Assembly: GCF_037392515.1 (NCBI RefSeq)
Contig: NC_090291.1
Span: 14,703,001-14,767,000 of the forward strand
DNA length: 64,000 nucleotides
Source: Haliotis asinina
Taxonomy: Eukaryota > Mollusca > Gastropoda > Lepetellida > Haliotidae
Direction of reading: 5' to 3'
The notes below the pieces were generated by a model, which was not told where the DNA came from, did not search any database, and was given only the letters and a program-made list of their open reading frames with translations. The translations under genes were made by a program, and so were the position numbers. This document shows positions 24,230-35,852 of this stretch, one piece after another (positions within the stretch are counted from its first letter, which is position 1; the number at the start of each line of letters is the position of its first letter).

Positions 24230-24345
24230 TCGGTGGGGTAGTCTAGTGGTTGAAGGGTTCGCATGTCACGCTGAAAACCTGGGTTCGACTGAAATGTTCC
24301 TGAAAGCGGCGTATAACTCACTCACATTCACTCACAAACACCCCC
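24230..24345 (+). mobile_element. SINE, type B, with central deletion
   Basis: A well-kept head (GGTGGGGTAGTCTAGTGGTT, then CTGGGTTCGAC) is joined directly to AAAGCGGCGTATAACTCACTC, skipping the family's middle. Confidence 0.8.
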
Positions 24346-24654
24346 ACCAAATCATTACTAGAACAAATTAAACAACTGTGTAGGTCTAGTAGTTTTGATA
24401 ACAAGCTCATTTGTTGGGAAGTTATTCTATCATTAGCCCGCACAGCAGATCATAGTTGTGAAATACTGGGTTTTATAAATGCATGTATTATCGCTAGTAT
24501 TAATCTAAACATGATTCTCAATGGTTTGTGATGTCAGTGAATCATATCATTCATCATCATTGACATCATTAACTCTCAACCCAAGCGTATCTGAAGAGGC
24601 ATTTTAGAAAATTGATAAATACTACATCGAGGTACCCCGTCGAGCACTCACAAT

Positions 24655-24860
24655 AACCAATCGACGTCCCTCGAAGTTCCGGATTAGAACTGATCTTCAC
24701 TAGCCCATGCTTGTTGTAAGGGAAGACTAATGGGATCAAATGGCCAGGCTCGATCATTTGGTTGACACATTCCATCGCATCCCGATTACGTAGATTGATG
24801 CTCATGCTGTTGATCACTGGACTGTTTGGTCTGTTATCGATTATTTGAAAACAAAACGCC
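24655..24860 (+). mobile_element. SINE, type A, tail truncated
   Basis: GGATTAGAACTGATCTTCAC, CCATGCTTGTTGTAAG, GGGATCAAATGGCCAGGCTC, GTTGACACATTCC and CTGTTGATCACTGGACTG are the type A landmarks in order, with a changed GATTATTTGAAAAC end. Confidence 0.8.
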
Positions 24861-25125
24861 GTTATAAAGTATAACGAGGAATGTGGTGTTAAGAAAACTA
24901 ACCTAACAAACTATCGTCCAACACTTATGTATGGGGAAGGGGGTTGGAGGTGGGGGTAATGACATGCTTGGAGTAATGTCAGCGTCTGATCACCTCAGTA
25001 CCACACAAAGAGACTGCTAGGCGTCGAACCTGAAGTCATGTGTGTGCATATAAATAATAAAGCTATATGTGATAATAATCACGTGCCATGATCTCCTGCC
25101 ATCCACCTCTAATATCAAGTAAGTG

Positions 25126-25128
<3 letters not shown>

Positions 25129-25205
<77 letters not shown>
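25129..25205. repeat. CA then GA dinucleotide microsatellite
   Basis: About 20 CA units are followed without gap by about 18 GA units. Confidence 0.98.
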
Positions 25206-25209
<4 letters not shown>

Positions 25210-25974
25210 AACATATATCTCCCGACTGATGTTCTTCATGTGTTTGAACATAGCTCTTTAGGCCACGCTCAGCATGTGCTCTGAGATAACTCTCATACGA
25301 CACAAACAACTTACAGTAACGTTCATTCAGCTGGTGGACGACATATCTCTCACCGTCATTATAAGATACAGGATGTGATGCTTTCAAATGACTTCAGAAA
25401 TACAGAGCACTCATTTTAAATCACCTTCAAACTTTTCGAAAGTCCCACGGTACATTTGACAGCAATTGAAAATGCAGCAATGAAATTAAGTTACATGTCA
25501 CATTTTTCAACCTTAATTGGTGCAAAAAGGATATTTTTGCTGCAACGATGAATTCTGGCCCACGCTTTCTAGATAGTATATCATCTATGTTTTATTTGTT
25601 ATTAAAATTGTCTGAAATTATTCAGCCCCGATGGGTACGAAAGGTCTCTTTGTTCAGTGCCAGCAACAAGTATGATATCTATTATAACGTTATTACATCT
25701 GTACATCAGACATCATTATAAAGATATAACAATGAAGATGCCAATAAAATATTACTAGATTACCATGGTAATAACATTAAAGAATAGTTTTTTATGTCAG
25801 TGTAGGTATATAAGTGCACCGAGCGGCACTATAACCTTTACAGAAGAGTTCTTTCAAGTCCAGAAAATCAGTTTGAGATTTGTTCGGTGGAGCTTCTCGT
25901 AAGATTAACAGGAATTTCTGAAGAAGCAAAATCTAGAGGCGGAAGAATTTCAGTTGTTCTGAGAGAGTGAGTAT

Positions 25975-26060
25975 GGGTTTACCCAGCTTGTAGTAGGATT
26001 CCAGTACGCATGTATGGAATCGAACCACTGGGCATTATCCCCTCCGTCCTCACTGATATA
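25975..26060 (-). mobile_element. SINE remnant, type B-like
   Basis: GAGTATGGGTTTACCCAGC, a GATTCCAG string and GTATGGAATCGAACCACTGGG (reversed box B) are spaced as in a shortened, degraded copy. Confidence 0.45.
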
Positions 26061-26156
26061 TGATAATACTGATCAATGATATTATAACATGACATTGCAT
26101 CAATGTTAACAAGATACTTGTAACTATGCTTAACATAGCTTATCTGTAGGACATTT

Positions 26157-26215
26157 GAGTGAGTGAGTGACTGAGTGAGCTTTGAACAGTATTCCAGCAA
26201 TCTTATGATTATGAA
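26157..26215 (-). mobile_element. SINE tail fragment
   Basis: GAGTGAGTGAGTGACTGAGT followed by GAACAGTATTCCAGCAATC, the reversed shared tail only. Confidence 0.55.
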
Positions 26216-26501
26216 TCTTATGACACGTAACGGACCAGAATTACGCTCCACAAACACGTCATAGACACGTAGGGCCTTCCGTTTAAGTCGTTCATACATA
26301 TAGATACACATAAAGGCAAATTTAGCTTTGTTTACATAACGAGTAGAGGGTCTTGATTACAAGATGATTACGACAGTTGGTGCGTCCACACACGCTGATC
26401 AACTTCCTTGTATATTTCTTGCTATAATACTGAATACTTTTAAGTATATATTTCTGGGTTAACTTATGTTATTTGGGCAGGTTATATTCAAGAGTGTGGG
26501 A

Positions 26502-26735
26502 ATGAATTTAGTTTTACGCCACACTCAGCAATATCCCAGCTGTATGATAGCGGTGTGTAAATAATCGAGTCTGGACCAGACAGTCGTGATCAACATAAAG
26601 ATTGACCTAGACAATTGGGAAACGATGACATATGACTAAGTCAGCGAGCCTGACCACCCTATTCCGTTAGTTGCCCTTTGCAACAGGCATGGGTTAATGA
26701 AGATCAATTCTAAACCGGATCTTCATATGCATGAT
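26502..26735 (-). mobile_element. SINE, type A, near full length
   Basis: In reverse: TTTAGTTTTACGCCACACTC tail, GTAAATAATCGAGTCTGGAC, GTCAGCGAGCCTGACCACCC, TTCCGTTAGTTGCC, CAGGCATGGGTTAATGAAG and AACCGGATCTTCAT. Confidence 0.9.
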
Positions 26736-26992
26736 GGTGATGAATACGAGCTAAGTCCAAAATCATGTTTGGCGTTCCTTTGAATGGACTTTGATGGTCT
26801 AGGGTCTCTGAAGTGTTAATTCACACTTCCATAGTTCAGAGGAGATTCTGGGTTAGAGGATGCGATCCTGACCCCGTGTTTTCTCCAATACCGAACGAGG
26901 ATTGGTTGGTCAAACCTTCGGATGTGTGGGAAGCACCACTACAGGACGTTGCGGGACGTTGGTCCATGTATCTAATCCTATAACCTGGGACT

Positions 26993-27283
26993 TCAATTGG
27001 AACATGACTTTACACTTGTCACATACTCGAACCGCATTACATTCCAATACAAGACACTATTATGGATGACAACTTCTTTAATTCTTTTAACACGACGTTT
27101 CAAGGCTAATTCTTGCCCCTTCGTCAGGTGGACCCAGACCCAAACTTCTAAATGCCTTTGAAGAATTTCAGTACATTCCAATGTTTGTAACCATTTCTGA
27201 AATGCTGAATCACTACAAAAAAGCTGTTCTAGATTTCCTGAGAATAACCTCCATTCCCGCTGGCCATGAGGCTCTATTGTCAT
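26993..27283 (-). CDS. Unrecognised ORF, possibly chance
   Basis: A 96-codon frame with ATG and stop, rich in charged and aromatic residues (for example QREWRLFSGN and FQKWLQTLE) and not driven by a simple repeat. That makes it look more protein-like than most frames here. I do not recognise a family. No splice signals or promoter were noted; it may be a remnant of an old transposable element. Confidence 0.2.
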   Translation of the reverse strand: MTIEPHGQREWRLFSGNLEQLFCSDSAFQKWLQTLECTEILQRHLEVWVWVHLTKGQELALKRRVKRIKEVVIHNSVLYWNVMRFEYVTSVKSCSN

Positions 27284-27458
27284 TTCGTTGTTTCTGTGAA
27301 ATTTATGTATATTCAGAGACTAAGCGTTAGTTTTAACGACACGACACGACTCGCTGCTTGCAAATGTTGATAAGCTGGCGTAACAATGACGCGGCAGATC
27401 TTACGAAATAGACTATCACCCATCTTGTCTACAAGATTTGATAATATATTTATCAGAG

Positions 27459-27646
27459 AGTGAGTGAGTTAGTTTAGTTTTACGCCGCATTTAGCTCATT
27501 TACTCACTTACTCAAGCACACTCCAGCAATATCACAGCGGGGGACATCAGAAGTGGGCTTCACACATTGTACCCTATGTGGGGAATCGAACCCCGGGTCT
27601 TCGGCGTGACGAGCGACGCTTTAACCACAAGGCTAACTCACCGCCA
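27459..27646 (-). mobile_element. SINE, type B
   Basis: In reverse: GTTTAGTTTTACGCCGCATT, an inserted CATTTACTCACTTACTC, CCAGCAATATCACAGCGGGG, GGGGAATCGAACCCCGGG (box B complement) and ACCACAAGGCTAACTCACCG (box A complement). Confidence 0.9.
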
Positions 27647-27744
27647 TCGACAACAAAGAAATGCCTCACACATTGTTACGATACCCTGATGCTGCATACT
27701 GAAGGATTTACTGCACATGTTTGGATGTCGTCTTATCCCAATAT

Positions 27745-27830
27745 CCCAAATGCGTAGGTCGATCCTCGCGGTGTTGATAACTGGATCGTCTGAACCAGAC
27801 TCGATCATTTACACGATGACACTTACGTAA
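27745..27830 (+). mobile_element. SINE fragment, type A 3' part
   Basis: GCGTAGGTCGATCCTCGCG, GTTGATAACTGGATCGTCTG and CCAGACTCGATCATTTACAC match the type A order; the rest is missing. Confidence 0.6.
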
Positions 27831-28799
27831 GACAAATTATAAGTGAGTGATCACTTATAAAGCATCATGTATTCAAAGAAAGCCTCATACTGACTTAAGT
27901 TCATTTCACTCATCACATATTCTAAACATGTATAATCTTATAGTCATAACATACACTTGTGAAAAAGAGGCAGAAAACCCCCGATTAAGCGCAATGTTGA
28001 AACATTTCATCTCTTATCCTTTAGCTGCTCGACTAAAGGTGAAAGCGGCGTTAAACTTTACTAGCTCACTTACACATCAAAGTAAAAGGTCTAAAACCGC
28101 AGGAACGTCATCTGGTCGTGACTCCTTACTCGGGTGCGATGCGGTGCGGTGCGGTGCGAGGAGCTCTGTATTACTGCCTCCAACTGTGATATTGCTTGTA
28201 GTAATAGACAGTCCTTCAACCCTATCGTAAATAAAGAGTAAGTGTGTGTGTGTAACACTGTTCCAATTTCACAATACCCAGAAACACGCACAGCCCAAGA
28301 GGATGTGTCACGTGCGGGCACTGAAGCGTCCCGTCTATGTTTTGAAACAAAATGTGAGGGGGTTCCCCCTTGTGGCCCTATAATATGTCAAGGAAAGGAC
28401 TTGACAAGGAAATGAAAAAATTCCACAATGTTTTCGAATGTTTTCCTGCATATGTAGGTCATGTTTACATATCAAGAACAGGTAACAACTACATCTAGTA
28501 TTTTCATTTTAACTGCAGTACAAGTTGTTCCCTGATTCTTGTCAATCACATTATTGTTAAAAGAGAAAGAAAATTCAAAATAGTATTTAAATTTATCTTT
28601 TTTTACCAGGTCGGCGAAGAGGCCTAATAGATAAATCTAACGCAGTCGCTCACTCATTTCCACGTGAGAAAGGGTATTCGATGTACTATATATATTTTAA
28701 ATGTCCAAAACATAAGCAATGTTAAACAAAGTTAACTAGCACAGCTAGCATGTTATCATGTTTTTATCATGCACTATCATTATTATTACAATACATCAA

Positions 28800-28906
28800 T
28801 GAGGCGGTGATGAAGCCAAGAGGTTCAGCCATTTAGTCGGCGTCCACCGTCGTGATATTAATTAAATATTGCTAAACACGGCGTAAATATAAACTCACTC
28901 ACTCAA
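28800..28906 (+). mobile_element. SINE, type B, heavily degraded
   Basis: Ends with CCGTCGTGATATTAATTAAA, TATTGCTAAACACGGCGTAAAT and CTCACTCACTC. The head has lost its box A and B strings. Confidence 0.65.
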
Positions 28907-30660
28907 GAAGAGTTTGTAGGCATGGATTCATTTGAGGCTATAAATCAGTATATAAAAAGTATAATACATTTTACCGCACTGTACATATTAAAGTTACTAT
29001 TGGTGACATGGTTCTATTTGTTATGCAGATGTGACATGTAAGACGTCAGAGTGTCACAATTAAATATATCAAATTTTAAGACAAATTATCAAATTTTCAT
29101 GCATAATATAGCGAGAGTCTTCCGACGACGTTCAGCATGGGTGCATCACTGCTCACGTGGCGTCGCTCGTGTCTGTCACATTACCTCACTGGAGATATTT
29201 GTGGATCAAATTCGGCTTGGATCATATTCAGAGTATTGACGGATTTACAGTTTACCAATACACTTAATCTTAAATAATGAATAAAAATAGTAAGTTAAAT
29301 TAAGTTCCTAGGTTCTTGACGGAACGTTCTAGAATTAGTCGACTTCTTTATTGAGACGTGTGCAACGTTTCTGTGTAGGCACTAACACCGTTAACAAGCA
29401 CATTAAGTTGACTTTCCAAAAGACTTGGTTTTTCCTTCATATGTGCAACTTCTAAAATAATTCTAGAAGTTCCTAGACTCTGTTTATTCGCTTTTCACAC
29501 CATCACGGTAAACGATACAGAACAGTGTGTTAGCCTAAAAAACAGAGCGTCAGTCTGCAACATCTCGCCAGTAAGATAATCACAATGTACCATCGCTCCA
29601 GATACACACATCACTACTCAAGTCATTTTGTACAATCCAAATTATAAGCTTTAAAATAAAAGTATACACTACTCAAGGTAGTTTCCAATTTTTCTTTCTT
29701 GTAAATTTTAACCATCCTTCGTAAATCAAGTTCATATATGACCACGCACCCAAGTATGTCAAACAATGACATTTCACATGGACATATGGACACATGGACA
29801 CAAGAATAAAACTGTATTATCTGATACAGACTGAGTATTTTTACAACCCTTTGGGCTAGATGCATTTGTCAATTATATGACTCGCTCACGTTTGAGAACA
29901 CATGTCACTGTATTGTGATCTAAACAGGACCTCACTCATTGCTGAAAATTTCCACTGCGACTTTTCGGTATGAGGTATAAATAGCTTGCCACGGTAACTC
30001 ACACTAAATACGCGTCGCTTACCACCAAAAAAACGAATACTTAGCCTAATAATAAACTTAAGCAAACAGGGTCACGTGACACGCTTTGTCTGGTTTCAAA
30101 GCGTACTATTACGTTTCTTGATATGTTTGGTGTTTTGGGTGTTATTTTTTTACATTTTCAAATTCAAAGGACATTCTGTCCACTTTGGATACATCGTTAA
30201 TTGAAAATTAGGTAAGAAAACGATTTGCTGGTCTGTGTATGTGCGAAACAGTCTTGAACAAAAAAAGTCGACTCGTGTGTGAAAGGGCGTGGTGCAGTTT
30301 ATATGATTTATATATTTACAATTCCATGCTCCAGGTCGCTTGAAATGTATTCCCCGGAAAGTATAGCTGTTGTGGTAATCTCCACTGCCTGATTTAAATA
30401 CCGGCACATCACATCAATTAAAAAACACTTTATGACTGTTCCAGATTTAGTATTAGCGTACTCTTGTATCTTCTCCTCAGGAATAGTCATTTCCACGAAC
30501 TGCATTGTCCAGGAAATATGTATCAATGATGTGCTTCACTGCAGTATGCTTTTGTATCGCTGCCGAGTGATGTACATATCTAGACGAGATGGGATGTTAT
30601 GAATTATGTTAAATCGAATAAACGTGTAATGTGCCAATACTGTGCTCGCAAAATTGATTG
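28907..30660. other. Non-coding stretch, no recognised element
   Basis: AT-rich, only short frames. Confidence 0.35.
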
Positions 30661-30752
30661 ACTGATTGGTTGGTTGGTTGGTTGGTTGGTTGGTTGGTTG
30701 GTTGATTCGTTTGTTTGTTCGTTCGTTCGTTCGTTGATGGATGGATGGAAAG
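30661..30752. repeat. GGTT, GTTC and GATG tetranucleotide tract
   Basis: About ten GGTT units, then TTTG/TTCG units and four GATG units. Confidence 0.95.
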
Positions 30753-30979
30753 AAGGATGGTTTGTTTGTGTGCTTTTTTACGGAATTTGATGGATTAACA
30801 CACTAAAATGTATTGCGTATGTGTTTGAGCGTTGTTTAGAAGCCAACTATTTTAGTATCATATGCTTTTGTTGTCGGTTACTAAAGTTTGGTCAGACCCT
30901 GGGGCAAATAAACAACTAGTTGAAGTCATGAACAATGATCCACACCTTGAGGTGGTATGATACTTATGGTTATGATATT

Positions 30980-31035
30980 TGTGCGTGTGCGTGTGCGTGT
31001 GCGTGTGCGTGTGCGTGTGTCTGTGCGTGTGCATG
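30980..31035. repeat. GTGTGC hexanucleotide tract
   Basis: About eight GTGTGC-type units with one T change. Confidence 0.93.
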
Positions 31036-31969
31036 AGCATCTGAATGTTCCGTTATCAGTATCCTTCATTTTGACTTACGTGTATAAACACCTCTGACCC
31101 ACGAAAGAAGTTCCTTCTACTTAGATTACTGAAGGTTGTACATACGGTTTCTGGAAATTCGAGGCGAACTAAATTTAAAAACTCTACACCAACATATACT
31201 GAAAGAAACAAATACAGGAACACAGGAAAATTCAACCATTCTTTTGGATATTTTCCAGTTTTCATCACCAGCTATGAACAGCGTTGTTGAGGGAAATGTG
31301 GGAATAAAAAGGAGGAACACTGAAATGATGTTCCCTTATTTGTTTTTCTCAATATATTATGCCCATACTTAAATCACAATCCCTCTTTGTGTCTCGTATT
31401 GTCAATGTCAATGTTATGATTCAGTTTAGCCTAATAGTACGTGTGACTTCGCCTGATTTTGGCATATATGGATGTGTGTGTGCAAAGGTCTTAGTCTGGA
31501 CAGTAACATAGGGTCACATTTTGAAAAATATGACAAAGTCATATTATACTTGACGAAACGCAGTGGACAGGTGACCAATGTAATTCCATTATCACAGAAA
31601 CTGAAATCAGCGTCTTGGTTTCGTTACATCTGACCGAAAATGCACAGGGCACAGTGTGCTTCATGGTGATTAATCAAGCTCTGTTTGAATCTGACTCAGA
31701 GAGGTTCTTGCAACGATGTTTCACTATGGCTAAAACTTGGGTAATAACTCTTGCTCCAAATCCAAATATGAATGTGATAATGTTACATCACCGCCATCAG
31801 CAACGACTGCAAAGACTGTCGAAGTGGCAGGAATTGTTATGACGTGCCAGAGATGCCATCGTGGTAGAGTATACTCAACAAGGTCAGACAATGTAACAGA
31901 TCTTCCATTAGTATTATGCACAGATGCACGTCTATGCACAGATGGACATCTTGAACAGCTTTGAAAATG
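31036..31969. other. Non-coding stretch, no recognised element
   Basis: Overlapping frames of 60-80 codons on both strands, none with a motif I recognise. Confidence 0.35.
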
Positions 31970-32112
31970 AGTTGAGTTTTAGGTCTCTTTTAATAAATAT
32001 TCCAGAGACACATTACCAATAGGCTTCACACGTTGCATCCATATGGGGAATCGAACCCGGGTCTTCGGTGTGACGAGCGAACGCTGTACCCACTTGGCTA
32101 CCACACCACCCT
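31970..32112 (-). mobile_element. SINE, type B, tail degraded
   Basis: GGGGAATCGAACCCGGGTC and GTGTGACGAGCGAACGC (reversed head), then CACTTGGCTACCACACCACC. The tail end keeps only AATAAATATTCCAG. Confidence 0.85.
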
Positions 32113-33304
32113 TGAACAGGTAAGAGATAGAATACGAAACATCCTCGTTGTGGAAAGAATTTATATATAATACTACATCGTTTAAAACTCAAGTGTTTCT
32201 ATGTGAGTCTCAGAATATTGTCCCCTAGACTAATGATACGCTTTAAGTAAGTTACCTTTTGTACGATTCTTGTTCTCAAAGCAGAAATGCTTCCTAAGAC
32301 CAATAGTGATGCCTGTGATTAGATGGTGCCTTTATTGAGATTGCTTATCACAGTTCTCCAAAGGTGTAGATCGTCACTGATATACCCACTAGCGCTCGGA
32401 ATAATCGCCGACCCGGAGGCCCAGCGCCGGTTGATATTATGTTGGGCTGGCAGTTTCAAACATCTCCGGATCCTTATGGTAATTATCTGTTTTCATTTAA
32501 GTGGAATATTTTTTCATATATTTTTACGTTACTAACGTTCGGGAATCCTCCTTATTGCGATAAATTACAGTTTCAGTTCTTGGTATGTCATCGCTGGTGT
32601 CAACACCAGTCTTAGACAAATAAAAGCGTTTCTCTGCGCCATAAGCTTCGCTAATTGATTTTGTAGGGACATTATACAATGTAGCCTATTATAGTTCTTA
32701 TTGGTTTGACTTTACAAGATGGGCCTGCAGACGTCATTCGGGGCCTACAGATTTTAAAGCCGGCAGCAGGCCCTGACTTTTTTACTGGCAAATAATATTT
32801 GGGTATTGCAAACTCTGATACCCACATACAGGTTTGGCTGTAAAAACTTCTAGCTGCTGTTTGCGGGTCAGTGTGATATACGTTGTTATCCGTGGTAACC
32901 ATGACAGCCTTGCAGGTGTTTTATTGTTTATGTTTAATATAACCTGTTTCAGCCCGCACAGTGTCGACTGGACCCGGTGTGAAACAGAGCATGCGGGAGT
33001 ACTTGTATAAAGGCAGGGCATATGAATTCGGCAGGGTTCTTTGTTCTTTTCGAATAATGAGTGTGCTTCGAAGATAACACCTGTTTTTCTAATGCTTAAA
33101 GTTTTGATAATTTATAAATGGGAAATTGTTGCCTGGTGTCTATTCGGAATGGTTTATTTAGACCATATATGATCACAACCTCCCATATAAGTAAAATGTC
33201 TTGATAAGTAATTTCTTTTCCATTTAGGTCCTTTCACAACGAATGGGTACCCGGTAGGTGGATATGGAACTGTGCAGTAGTAATAGTAAAAATACTGTGT
33301 GAGG
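32113..33304. other. Non-coding stretch, no recognised element
   Basis: No credible coding signal; short frames only. Confidence 0.35.
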
Positions 33305-33475
33305 GAGGGAGCGCGTGAGTATGATTTTACGCCGCGTTTAGCAATGTTCCAGCAATATCAAGGCAGGGGACATCATATATGGGCTTCACGTATTGTGTCC
33401 ATTCGGGGAAGCGAACCCGGGTCTTTGATGTGACAAGCGAAAGCTTTAACCGTAAGGCTACCCTACCGCTCCTTA
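33305..33475 (-). mobile_element. SINE, type B, full length
   Basis: In reverse: GATTTTACGCCGCGTTTAGC, CAGCAATATCAAGGCAGGGG, GAAGCGAACCCGGGTC, then GTAAGGCTACCCTACCGC. Confidence 0.9.
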
Positions 33476-34254
33476 ATGCTGTGGACAAATGGTACATGAC
33501 ATCGATGAGGCACATAACGGTGCTTGTTGTTAACCTGCCTGGTCTTCTCCATTACAGCATAAACAAGTACAAGTGTTATTCGTCTTCAGGAGTGGATATC
33601 CATATTCAACTGTTGTATGTTATGTCAGTGGGTTATTGCCGCAAACCCGCCAGGTCGGAATAGCACGTTGCAAGCACGTTCCTTAATGAGTGTCACATTA
33701 GTAGGGGTATTGATAAAACTTCTAGTTCCAGTTGGTGTGAATGTGTATGGATGAGTATGAGTGATCTTTTCACTTTTTTTCCTTATTCGTTTATTCATTC
33801 AGCTTTCCCGATGCAGGAAAGCTGATCGTTTCACAAGCACTGTACGTACATCATACCATTTAGTATCTGTAGTTAGTATCGGATTCGAACCAACGGATTT
33901 GGCACGCCTAAAATGTTTCAAACCCAGCCCTCATGAGACGCCGAAGCATTTCTGATCTATTCATAATGGAGTCACCATTTCAGTGGTAGAACACTATGTC
34001 CTATTCTGATCTTTGACTCTGTCCATCTTTGTGATATTCGAGTCACTATGTACATACTTGTCATATGCGCGTCTCTGACTGTCCGTCTTTGTCATTTTCG
34101 GACCTGTGACTGTATCAACCTGTTGACTATCACTATCTTTGTCATATTCGTGATGGGGTTCGCGAAAGGAATTGCCTCCCTTGCTGACATAATGATAACC
34201 ACATTCCTGGTTCGATTTCCAAAACTGTGGACTAAAAATCAAATGTCCCTGACA

Positions 34255-34428
34255 ATGTAAGTGAGTTGGTTGTTAAGCCGCCTTTAGCAATATTCTAACG
34301 ATATGACGGCGGGGGAGCATGAGAAAAGGACTTCACCCGCTGTACATATGTGATCATGGGGAATCGAACTCATGTCTTCAGTGTGATGAGTGAACGCATT
34401 AACCGCTGGCTACCTCACGGCCCATCCT
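34255..34428 (-). mobile_element. SINE, type B, full length
   Basis: In reverse: GAGTTGGTTGTTAAGCCGCC, TTAGCAATATTCTAACG, GGGGAATCGAACTCATG and CTGGCTACCTCACGGCCC. Confidence 0.88.
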
Positions 34429-34570
34429 TGCCTGAAGCAATTATACGTAAATGCAAAATTTCAAAATAACAGAGATGTGTTATGCTGTATTTATTGCCAA
34501 CACACTTAAAAATTGTGTATCCAAAACACAGTTTGTACAAAAGAAAACAACAAAAAAGCACCGTATATAT

Positions 34571-34622
34571 ATACACACACACGTACGCAAGCACGCATGC
34601 ACGCACACATACACATACATAC
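34571..34622. repeat. Short TA/CA/CGCA microsatellite
   Basis: TATA then CACACACACGTACGCAAGC and ACACATACACATACATAC runs. Confidence 0.8.
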
Positions 34623-35852
34623 GTCCAATTAACTTCTTTCATTCTAGTTTGATTTATCACCGATAAAATTCGGACTTTCTGTGTCAGTACAAGAATGATC
34701 AATTACCTAGCGCTTTCAACCACTTCACAGCTTACAAACGCCTTATCACAGCTTTGCTTTAAGAATAACAAATCTATAAAATATTTCAGGGACCTAATAA
34801 ATTACAAAAAGTGACAAGGTGATCCATTTCAAATTTTCATATCCGCTCAAAAATGGGTTTTAGAGGACAACATGATTTACAACAGGAAACAATAAGTGAT
34901 TCAAGGGGTAAAAGGCAAATTTTTTTATCATTGTCTCCGTAGCCCCACTACTATCGGCCCATGCCCTGTCTCCCGGGGCAGGCGTCACCCACTAAGTGCA
35001 TTGTAGTAATTGTATTCTTCAAGATTTTCTATTTTCTTATTCCGTGTCATTAAAACAGGAAGCGTATTCCTCAACATTTTCAATTTTCCTATTCCTTATC
35101 TGTCAAACTTTATCATCAGTGCGACTTGATATTTTGAGCATCTTTGGCATTGCTTGCGCTCTTAATAAACATGTAATGTGTCTTATAAGAACACTTTGAT
35201 TATTTGCTCATGTTCTTAGTTTTGATTTTGTGACTTAACATCTTTAATATCCTGGTATATAATGCTTCAGTCCCGTTCTACGTATGTAAATCGCTATGAG
35301 ATGTTTACTAATAAATCTGTTTCAAACTTCACGTTTTGCAGGCGAAAAATAATTATAATTGCATTTAGTGTAACAACCTGGTTCAAAAGAGCAATAATAC
35401 GCTTAGAGTTTCATATGAAATTTCCATGTCTAATAAATAAAAAATAATAGCATCATATTCTCGCATTCTCATATTCACAGCACGATATATCTTTTTGTAA
35501 AAAAGCAGTGCTCTCTTCTATCAACTCTAATAACATATACAGAGTATAAATATGAAACAATATGCAGCTGTGGTGTTCGTCCAATCGTTGTCAGCATTTA
35601 CCAACACGGCACAACATTTCAGAGATCAGCAAAAGCACTCACTTCAAATAAGCAGCATGGTGTACCTTCTCTCAGTGTCATTTAACATACGTATAACCAT
35701 CGAACAGAGCAACAAAGTGTCAGCTGAAGTTGTGCTCCTTGCTAGAACCAAGGCGGTAACACCTGCAAGTGGTTGGGCGATTATGAGTTCTGTAAATGCA
35801 AACAGGCGGAACAATGTCACATTTTACCCACTCGAGCCAGGAATGAAACAGT
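34623..35852. other. Non-coding stretch and likely 3' flank of alpha-kinase-like gene 3
   Basis: A plus-strand 128-codon frame from 35552 overlaps the end of the gene on the other strand and has no family signature. An ATTAAA-type signal on the minus strand lies near 35245, about 600 bases past the stop; this is weak evidence for the transcript end. Confidence 0.35.

Noticed and set aside
31136..31372. Opposed 70-78 codon frames as a gene
   Set aside because: No motif, splice signal or promoter; frames on both strands are of similar length.
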